Assembly: GCA_018873245.2 (NCBI GenBank)
Contig: JAEMBT020000006.1
Coordinates: forward strand, 5,167,855-5,231,854
Direction of reading: 5' to 3'
DNA from: Archegozetes longisetosus
Taxonomy: Eukaryota > Arthropoda > Arachnida > Sarcoptiformes > Trhypochthoniidae
Length of the DNA stretch: 64,000 bases
In this document: one piece after another, positions 38,010-46,043 of the stretch
How positions within the stretch are numbered: the stretch's first letter is position 1
Layout of the letters: each line of letters opens with the position of its first letter
Notes under the pieces: generated by a model
Seen by the model: only the letters and a program-made list of their open reading frames with translations
What the model was told of the DNA's origin: nothing
Databases searched by the model: none
Program-made: the position numbers and the translations under genes

Positions 38010-38292
38010 TTATGACACCTAAACAAGAACTACTGCGTGAAAGGGTTGTGACATTTTTCTTAAAAACATGAAAGTGAGCCGAAAGCACTGTATATCACTT
38101 CAAAGTCGAAGGAGTGCCGGAAAGTACTGTTTTTGTTAATAAATGGGATTAATTCCTTCCTAATGCATTCGAAACCGTACTTTAGACCCAGTGGTCAGGC
38201 GGTCAATCAAAACATTTACTTAAATAAATGCATTTGGACAATAACTACCTCCTTTGGCACACAAAGTCAGACCGTGGGCATTCTCCTTTAAG
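38010..38292 (+). pseudogene. Transposase N-terminal relic with GGGCATTCTCC end
   Basis: ATG at 38010 reads MTPKQELLRERVVTFFLKT then breaks. In other frames a helix-turn-helix-like region (VEGVPESTVF) and SGGQ follow, as in Tc1/mariner-like DNA-binding domains. It ends with GGGCATTCTCCTTT at 38278-38291, matching the ends of the nearby MITEs. Confidence 0.45.
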
Positions 38293-38816
38293 ATTTCTCG
38301 GTCATATTTTTAATAACCATTTGTTTAGTAAAACGTTAAATCTTAATATCAATTCACGACAATTAAAGAAAAATCTAAATTTTTCTTAAGAAATGAGGAA
38401 ATAAGAAATTTTCTGTTTTGGAAAATATTTTTCAAATGAGTGAAAAACGATGTTAATGCAGCGATGGTAACGCTCTGTGTTGAACAAGAGCTTCAGTAAC
38501 GAGGTCTTCATCAATTTTTAAAATTTTGTTTAGAATTTTAAACTCAATACTCGTGTTAAGCTCAATTTTTAATTTAAGATTTAATGAGTTTGGGTAAAAG
38601 TCATTTCGAGTAATTATAAATTAGCAGAAGTTTTGAAAAATTAGATTTCCACAAAGTTCGTAGCTATAATCGTGAGTTTCCTAGTTTTTAAAGTCACTTT
38701 CTAATTTAGTTCGAGAAGATAGATATTGATATCATTGAATCTGAATCGATAAATTTTTCAAAATAAAGAGAATACCAAATTAACAGTCAACAGATAATCA
38801 ATATAGCCAAGAAACG

Positions 38817-41399
38817 ATGACAAGAAATCTAGAAGGAACTAGTAGCTTAACTACTAACGTGCAAGGAGTGGGTGGCATGGGCAATAACGTTCACATTAAC
38901 AACTTAAATGTTACTGGTATAGGTCATCAAAAGATTCCGATTGAACCTACTAGATGTCTACCTGAACTTTGGATGGTTCCATCCAAAAATAGTTACTTTA
39001 TTGGCCGGGCCGAATTGCTGAGAGAAATAGATGATCATTTTAGCAAAACGGATAGTCCTGTTATCTTAATATCTTGTCATGGTTTAGGTGGAATTGGTAA
39101 GACACAACTAGTGTTAGAGTTTGTTTGGAAGAATTATAAGAAACATAAAGGAGTTGTCTGGTTTAATGCTGAAAGTACAGAACGACTAGAAGATTCATAT
39201 ATTAGTCTGGGGCAAGAACTGAATATTATTCGTGATAATGAAATAAAAAATAAGAAACTTATCCTCAGAGTGAAACATTGGTTAGAAGATGAATCGCATG
39301 CTGGTTGGCTGCTAGTTTACGATAACGCACCAAACTTTGAGTCCATCGGAAAATTGATTCCGGTGAAAGAAGGAAAGGTACTGGTTACTTCTCGTTATTC
39401 AGCAGGGTGGCCACAGCAAATCATTACTGTCAATGAGTTTACAATCTCTGAATCAAGAGATTATATGCAAAAAATGTTGGACTGCTCGCTTACGTCTAGT
39501 GCCACGACACAAATGAATAAATTAGCTGAGACATGCGGGAGATTACCTTTAGCTCTAGCTCAAGCGACTGCCTACATAAAAATGAATAAGCTAACAATAA
39601 CACGCTATTTAGAACTTTATGAGCTTAGAAAACAAGAGTTATTATCAAAAAAGAAATCGCAATTTTCGGATGAACTCTTGTCAGACTCACATGGAAAAAA
39701 TCAATTCACCTCTGTATACGTCACTTGGGACATTACAATGGCTAAAGTGAGTAAAGACTACTCACTTGCAGCCAACTTGTTGAATATTTGCGCATGTGTA
39801 GCGAGTAATGACATTCCTTATTTTCTATTTGAAAAATTCGCTAATAGTACAGTAAACAGCCAGAGTAAGCAAACGAAGATTTTCGAAGAAGTATTAGGAG
39901 CATTAGCTTGCTACTCGATGATCACAATAAATAGGAATAACAAAAGCGTATCAATACATCGCTTAGTTCAAGAGGTTATTCGGTTAAAGTGGCAAACTGA
40001 AGAGAGAGAGAATAATCTAGTAACGGTTGTTTGTTTATTCAAGGAAATCGTTTCTTATGGTTCTAAAAGTATAGAGGAATTAGAAAAAATACGGAAGCTA
40101 TTAGAACATTTAGAAACACTATGGCAAAACATAGAAGATAACGTTGAAAAAGATTTGATAGCATTTACGGAATTAGAAAACGAGAGAAAGAAAATTTATA
40201 TGGAAATTGTCATATCGCTACTAGCAGAATGGTATCACTACTTAGGGTATGCACACAAAGCAAAAGTATTGTGGGAACGTTCACTAAGTAATAAGGAACA
40301 GAAATTAGGACTCAATCACTTGGAAGTAGCAAGAATATTGACATTGCTTGGTATTGCCCATAGTGATTTAGGAGACTACAAGAAAGCTCGCGAGTTATAC
40401 GAACGAGCGTTGCCGATCATGGAAAAGCACTACGGTCCCGACCATCCATCAGTGGCCGTAACATTAACGAACCTTGGTATTGCCCATAGTGATTTAGGAG
40501 ACTACAAGAAAGCTCGCGAGTTATACGAACGAGCGTTGCCGATCATGGAAAAGCACTACGGTCCCGACCATCCATCAGTGGCCGTAACATTAACGAACCT
40601 TGGTAGTGCCCATCTGAATTTAGGAGACTACAAGAAAGCTCGCGAGTTATACGAACGAGCGTTACCGATCAACGAAAGGCACTACGGTCCCGAACATTCA
40701 TCAGTGGCCGTAACATTAACGAACCTTGGTAGTGCCCATAGTGATTTAGGAGACTACAAGAAAGCTCGCGAGTTATACGAACGAGCGTTGCCGATCGATG
40801 AAAGGCACTACGGTCCCGACCATCCAAAAGTGGCCACAACATTAACGAACCTTGGTATTGCCCATAGAAATTTAGGAGACTACAAGAAAGCTCGCGAGTT
40901 ATACGAACGAGCGTTGCCGATCATGGAAAAGCACTACGGTCCCGACCATCCATCAGTGGCCGTAACATTAACGAACCTTGGTAGTGCCCATAGAAATTTA
41001 GGAGACTACAAGAAAGCTCGCGAGTTATACGAACGAGCGTTGCCGATCATGGAAAAGCACTACGGTCCCGACCATCCATCAGTGGCCGTAACATTAACGA
41101 ACCTTGGTATTGCCCATAGTGATTTAGGAGACTACAAGAAAGCTCGCGAGTTATACGAACGAGCGTTACCGATCAACGAAAGGCACTACGGTCCCGAACA
41201 TTCATCAGTGGCCACAACATTAACGAACCTTGGTAATGCCCATCGGAATTTAGGAGACTGCAAGAAAGCTCGCGAGTTATACGAACGAGCGTTGCCTATC
41301 AACGAAAGGCACTACGGTTCCGACCATCAAAATACAATTAAAATTTCTAAATTACTTGTTAAAGTTAAATCTACCAAAAATAGATGTATCATACTCTAA
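38817..41399 (+). CDS. NB-ARC/TPR STAND NTPase (NLR-like), 860 aa, intronless
   Basis: Signal-transducing ATPase with a C-terminal TPR sensor; the family acts as ligand-triggered oligomerising switches in immunity of plants, fungi and bacteria. Seen: a Gly/Asn-rich N terminus without a standard effector domain (residues 1-40), FIGRAELL (61-68), Walker A GLGGIGKT (89-96), Walker B LLVYDN (165-170), sensor TSR (191-193), GRLPLALAQA (241-250), a winged-helix part, IHRLVQEV (about 379-386, MHD position), then TPRs from about 470. Eight 42-residue units (511-846) are almost identical. The C terminus NRCIIL fits a CaaX box with Leu, favouring geranylgeranylation. The ORF is uninterrupted; ATG follows stop-rich DNA, and AATAAA signals lie at about 41414. 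Cytosolic or membrane-attached; ligand unknown. Bacterial or fungal ancestry is possible but not shown. Confidence 0.9.
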   Translation: MTRNLEGTSSLTTNVQGVGGMGNNVHINNLNVTGIGHQKIPIEPTRCLPELWMVPSKNSYFIGRAELLREIDDHFSKTDSPVILISCHGLGGIGKTQLVLEFVWKNYKKHKGVVWFNAESTERLEDSYISLGQELNIIRDNEIKNKKLILRVKHWLEDESHAGWLLVYDNAPNFESIGKLIPVKEGKVLVTSRYSAGWPQQIITVNEFTISESRDYMQKMLDCSLTSSATTQMNKLAETCGRLPLALAQATAYIKMNKLTITRYLELYELRKQELLSKKKSQFSDELLSDSHGKNQFTSVYVTWDITMAKVSKDYSLAANLLNICACVASNDIPYFLFEKFANSTVNSQSKQTKIFEEVLGALACYSMITINRNNKSVSIHRLVQEVIRLKWQTEERENNLVTVVCLFKEIVSYGSKSIEELEKIRKLLEHLETLWQNIEDNVEKDLIAFTELENERKKIYMEIVISLLAEWYHYLGYAHKAKVLWERSLSNKEQKLGLNHLEVARILTLLGIAHSDLGDYKKARELYERALPIMEKHYGPDHPSVAVTLTNLGIAHSDLGDYKKARELYERALPIMEKHYGPDHPSVAVTLTNLGSAHLNLGDYKKARELYERALPINERHYGPEHSSVAVTLTNLGSAHSDLGDYKKARELYERALPIDERHYGPDHPKVATTLTNLGIAHRNLGDYKKARELYERALPIMEKHYGPDHPSVAVTLTNLGSAHRNLGDYKKARELYERALPIMEKHYGPDHPSVAVTLTNLGIAHSDLGDYKKARELYERALPINERHYGPEHSSVATTLTNLGNAHRNLGDCKKARELYERALPINERHYGSDHQNTIKISKLLVKVKSTKNRCIIL
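40347..41354 (+). repeat. Eight tandem 126-bp TPR-coding repeats
   Basis: Units start at 40347, 40473, 40599, 40725, 40851, 40977, 41103 and 41229. Units 1 and 2 are identical over 126 bp. The consensus protein is LGxAHxxLGDYKKARELYER followed by ALPIxExHYGPxHxxVAxTL. Differences fall at a few codons and nearly all change the amino acid; the only synonymous differences noticed are TTG/TTA and one CCG/CCT. Confidence 0.95.
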
Positions 41400-41991
41400 T
41401 TATTTTCGAAGTGTTAATAAATAATAAATACAAATCAACATTATATTAAATGTTATAGTTTATAAATAATATCAAATTACATTACATGACATAACCCTTT
41501 TGACGCCTTAATATATCTGCTTTACTAGTGATGTAGTTGTTAAGAAACTCCTTCAAAATTCGGCAAGAGATGTGTATATCCCCCTTCTATGTACGGAAAA
41601 ATAAAAAAAGCTGGACAGTTATTTAACCATTTTATTTGAATAATGAATTATTTAAAATCAAATTTTTGCTGGGATTGAGCAGCTTTTACCAATTTTTGTT
41701 TGATTTTACATATTTATTAAATTCAGAGCATTTTTATCACTCATTACTCGCACAAATCATATCATATCTCAATTAAATAATTTGACATTACACTACATTT
41801 CAATGCCATAAACAATTAGAACATTAAAAAAGTTATCGATTAATTTTTGTAAAAAAATTACTATTGTTTATACTTATTTTTGTCCACAATATTTTATATA
41901 ATAATGTATAATGTACGAAATAACTACTCGGCGGCAGCAAATTCTCAGTATGTCATAGTTTCAGGTAGTCAAATAAGATAGTTATAACCAG
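41400..41991. other. Intergenic or intron-like spacer
   Basis: AT-rich, with polyadenylation signals for the preceding gene. It ends in a good acceptor (ataaccag, 41984-41991) for the next gene. No upstream exon of that gene was recognised. Confidence 0.45.
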
Positions 41992-43400
41992 GGCAAGTAT
42001 CTTGAGCCAAGAAGAGTCGATGTCTTGTGCAAAAAAGGTATTTATAAGTTTGCGTATGGAAGTGGTGCGCATGTGATTGATCTCAATGATTCTGGAGATA
42101 TCTTCACGTGGGGTCACAACGGATACTATGCTTGGGGTCAGAATAATTGTGGTCAAATTGGTTCGGATTCGACCACTAACCAGCCAACTCCCAGAAAAGT
42201 GACGGCAGGTATCGGTTCGCGAAAAGTAGTACAGATTGCCTGCGGACAGATCTCATCTATGGCTATATTAGATAATGGGGAAGTCTACGGCTGGAGTTAT
42301 AACGGAAACGGACAGCTTGGGTTAGGCACTAATGCCAATCAACCAAATCCATGTCGGGTTGCGAACTTGAATGGAGTTGTCATTCAGAAAGTAGTTTGTG
42401 GTTATGCCCACACATTACTTCTTTCAGACGACGGGACTATTTACGCGTTCGGCTCTAACAGTTATGGACAACTTGGGACCGGAAGTAAAGCTCATCAAAT
42501 CGCTCCAGTCAAAATTGCAACCAATTATGGCATATTTGTAGAGATCGCTACCTCCCATTATAATCATATTTCAGCTGCACTTTCACAAGATGGCAAGTGC
42601 TTTATGTGGGGTCAATGTAGAGGACAGTCAATCACTTTGCCAACTGGTTAGTATTGGTATCCAAACAATAATTATAGTTGTTTAAAAAATTGTTTCGTAT
42701 ACAATTTAGAAACTCCATTCCAATCAATACATGACGTGTTTGCCAGTTTCGGTACTCCAGCGGTCACATGGAGACCAATGGAATTGAGCTCAAGTCCAGT
42801 GAATCGAGTTCTCGACAGCCTTTCACAGGCTTTTGATGATCAGAGAACTAGTGATCTTAAGTTCAATGTGGATGGAAGATATATCCACGTGCACAAAGCC
42901 ATACTTCGAGTGAGATGTGAGCACTTCAGGTCAATGTTTCAGTCGCATTGGGATGAGGGCGAAAAAACTGAATTAGAAGTAGTTCTAATCAATTATTATT
43001 ACCAACTCTAATATTATAATCAATTATTATTTGTTAACAGATGACACAATTCTCATTCCCAGTCTATTATGCTTTCCTCCAATATCTCTATACCGATGAA
43101 GTGAATATTTCACCTGAAGATGCAATTGGTTTGCTTGATTTGGCCAATTCTTACTGTGAAATAGATCTAAAACAAAAGTGTGAGCGTCTTATAAGACATG
43201 GAATATCGATCGAAAATGTGGCAATGCTTTACGCAGCAGCCATCAAGTTTGAGGCTAAAGGTCTAGAAGAATACTGTTTTAGGTATGCTTTAGTCCATTT
43301 GACAGCAGTCGTGCAAACAGAAGCTTTTAATAAGTTGGACGAATTGACCACCAAAAACTTTGTAGTGAAAGCTGCCCAAAATGGAGCGTTTAAGCATTAA
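41992..43400 (+). CDS. RCBTB1: RCC1 and BTB domain protein (RCBTB type), 5'-incomplete, one RCC1 repeat lost
   Basis: RCC1 propeller plus BTB adaptor, a family linked to ubiquitin ligase scaffolds. Exons 41992-42646, 42710-42978 and 43041-43400 join in phase. Seen: LEPRRVDVLCKKG, the RCC1 repeats (HVIDLNDSGDIFTWGHNGY, EVYGWSYNGNGQLGLG, TIYAFGSNSYGQLGTG), WGQCRGQS, the BTB core (SDLKFNVDGRYIHVHKAIL, MTQFSFPVYYAFLQYLYTDE), a BACK-like end and the usual terminal GAFKH. GHNGYYAWGQNN joins the middle of two different repeats, so about 45 residues are absent compared with the family. No start codon lies in the first exon; roughly 60 N-terminal residues should be upstream and were not found. Function is uncertain. 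Assignment to RCBTB1 rather than RCBTB2 is not resolved. Confidence 0.8.
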
Positions 43401-44127
43401 TATTTGATTTAACTAGTATAACTCAATATAAGATTACGATTATACTATATATTATATTTGTATGGTCTTATTAATTGAAATTTGATTGCACTTCATTCAT
43501 AATACATGTATTAGTTTTTAAACCACTTGTGCGCGACAATTTCTGATACTGTTCAAACATTTGTTCATTTTATTAGTATTTCACACTTTTATAATCCTTG
43601 TGTGCAATATCTCAGTAATATTTTCTATTTTAAGTCATTTTTAAAATCAAATATTTATATTGTGATTCTTCTTTGTTGAGGCAATTAATTAACTCAACAA
43701 TAATAGTAATTAAGTTAAATAAAACGTTTATATAATTGCCTACAAAAACATTAAAATTCAGTTAAAGGTCTTCATTTTTTTCAAACATTTTATTTCAGAA
43801 ATGATGTAAAAGTACAAATTCTTAATTGAGTTGAGAACAAAAACAATTATTTCAATATTGAGTTTAGTGTTTGATGATTTGGATCACTTTTAAACTACAT
43901 TAATCATCAAATTTTCAATTAAGCAAATTAAATATCAATAGAAGTGATTTATAATCAGTTGAAAGAATAGTTTATGAATGTAATCGCTGATTGTATTGTT
44001 GCGAATGGCCATCACTTAAATGAAGTAAAGATCAGGCAATCTGATTAAGACTAATTTCAACTTTTAAAATGCGGACAGTGATTTACTACAACAATTTGTG
44101 GTTACACACAAAAACATCAATAATTTG
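43401..44127. other. Intergenic between convergent genes
   Basis: AT-rich. It should hold the 3' UTRs of RCBTB and innexin. Nothing else seen. Confidence 0.5.
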
Positions 44128-45312
44128 TTACGTAAAAATTGCGTTTCTATCTTCTTCAATATCGTTATTTTCAGTGGAGTACTTGTCTTGAGCTAGCTTT
44201 CTGTTCTTGCACTTGTGGATTAACTGTTGCAAAATGTGACCAAATATTATGGGTTCGACATTCTGTGCCAACATATCAAGTATAAACCAGTCGCCAATCT
44301 TCAATTTATGCACAATTAGTTGCATGAGATCACAGTTTTGATGACTGTTTTCAAACGATTGTTCGAAACGCCAGTGACAGACATAATAGCGAGCGATAGG
44401 ACAGCAAATCAATACAAATCTGAATAGAATGACAACTCCAGTAATTATGGCCAAAAAGTAATACCAAAACCAAAGAAATATAAATATCTTGTCGTTATAG
44501 ATATTAATCGTCAAAACGCATAACGTGTCGATCGTCTCGATATTACCCGAAGACCCGAATCTGAAGAATTGACATTTGGTCAAACGCGGAAACAACTTAA
44601 TCATAGGACTGACTTTATTCTCTGTGTTGGCGTACATGTATTTAATAAAATGAAAGCCATAAGTAAGAAATTGTCCAACAAATGCATTCATAAAAGCCAT
44701 TTGTGCGAACACATTGAGTAGCGCCAGAACTTCACAAATAAAGTATTTGATGGCATACCAGTCATTCTTGCCTCGAGTTCTCATCAGATAGTCAACGATT
44801 AGGTTTGTTTTCTTAGTTTTGACGTCAGTTTCAGCGAAAAAGTTCAAATCAGAAAGAAGTGAACACATTTGATCACATTCCCACGTCTTCCAAAGCCACC
44901 GCGGAAAATAGAAACAAATCGCCGAAAATAACAGTATAAACCAAACCCATTGGTAGTAATAGTGAGACATTTGTTCACTTTTATCGTCGAAAGGGTTCAT
45001 CTTTTCATCGAAAGAGTTTTTAATTCCTGGATATATCACTTGTTGGCCAACTTTCATCTCTTTTGCGTACTTTAAAGAATAAGTCGAATCAACATAACAA
45101 AACGCATTCAAAAGAGTTCTTGAAATGGCGTCCATTTGATCGCATTCAATTGGGTCGCCAACTATTTGTTTGGTCGACACCACAATACAGAACGACATTA
45201 ACATAATAACAGTTAGAGTGCAGTGAAGTCGAAACACGTTTCCATCGATATGTATTCGTCGATATTTTACCAATTTTGACAAACTTTTAAACATATCAAT
45301 CATTTTTGTCAT
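44128..45312 (-). CDS. Innexin gap-junction protein, 394 aa
   Basis: Forms invertebrate gap junctions and hemichannels in the plasma membrane. Single exon. TM1 is about residues 28-46. Extracellular loop 1 has paired Cys57/Cys72 (IECDQM, AFCYV). The family signature YYQWV (119-123) opens TM2. The loop 2 cysteines lie in FPRLTKCQF and IDTLCVLTINIY, followed by FLWFWYYFLAIITG (TM4). The cytoplasmic tail is short and acidic. Length and all four Cys are typical, so it is probably functional. Which innexin paralogue cannot be told. Confidence 0.97.
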   Translation of the reverse strand: MTKMIDMFKSLSKLVKYRRIHIDGNVFRLHCTLTVIMLMSFCIVVSTKQIVGDPIECDQMDAISRTLLNAFCYVDSTYSLKYAKEMKVGQQVIYPGIKNSFDEKMNPFDDKSEQMSHYYYQWVWFILLFSAICFYFPRWLWKTWECDQMCSLLSDLNFFAETDVKTKKTNLIVDYLMRTRGKNDWYAIKYFICEVLALLNVFAQMAFMNAFVGQFLTYGFHFIKYMYANTENKVSPMIKLFPRLTKCQFFRFGSSGNIETIDTLCVLTINIYNDKIFIFLWFWYYFLAIITGVVILFRFVLICCPIARYYVCHWRFEQSFENSHQNCDLMQLIVHKLKIGDWFILDMLAQNVEPIIFGHILQQLIHKCKNRKLAQDKYSTENNDIEEDRNAIFT

Positions 45313-45468
45313 TCATCAGATCCAAGTACGATAAAAGTTAATCAAAGTTATTAAATGCTTTTAAATGGTCATAAATTTGAAACTAATTTTACAGATGAGC
45401 GCAATTGTAATGCAATGTTCGCATCCATTACATAACAAAACCTAACGATAACTTTATATTTTGTTATA

Positions 45469-45639
45469 CAGTCTGACTCGATTATAGGCAACTGAACAGC
45501 AACAGCAAATAAGCTGCATTCAATCAAGTTGCTTATATTCTAACTGTTTAACATGCGACGGGTTGGCCGCTACTTAAGAAATGACCTGCTAATATTGGGA
45601 TTGGCCTATAACCGAGTTGCCAACAACCAGGTTAGACTG
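45469..45639. mobile_element. MITE, 171 bp, TA-flanked
   Basis: Imperfect ends CAGTCTGACTCGATTATAGG and the inverse of CAGTCTAACCTGGTTGTTGG, with TA on both sides (45467-45468 and 45640-45641). Resembles pogo/Tc1-type MITE ends. It lies upstream of the innexin gene. Confidence 0.65.
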
Positions 45640-46043
45640 TATTATGTTAAACAAATCAAATAACTGAATGATTTATTCATATAAATAATAAATATATTTT
45701 GTACAGTTCACAGATGTTCACATATGAAGCTGACACAAAATAATCCGAAGAAATGATTACAATTCTAAAAATAGGAAAATCCATAAAAATGAAACTATCA
45801 CTCTATGGCCAATGTAATAATTAAATCAAACTGATTCATATCTCACAAAACTGAGTTCGTTGGTTAGTTTGAGTGAAGAGATTCTCTTAACAATAGACTT
45901 GATTTTGTCATTCCTTAACATTCATTTCTATGAATTGAGCCTAATCTCAACGTTTGAAGTTTTGTTTTTGTTGAACTCATTTTTGGAGACTTTAACAAAA
46001 GTTAGTTTATAACTCGAAACTTAAAAAAAAGTTAGTCCACATG

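Noticed and set aside
40347..41354. CRISPR-like array
   Set aside because: Periodic 126-bp repeats, but wholly coding TPR units without spacers.
38817..41399. NB-ARC/TPR gene as a bacterial contaminant
   Set aside because: Flanks on both sides are eukaryotic (transposase relics, RCBTB exons), there is no ribosome binding site or operon partner, and the C terminus fits a CaaX box. Contamination cannot be fully excluded without reads.
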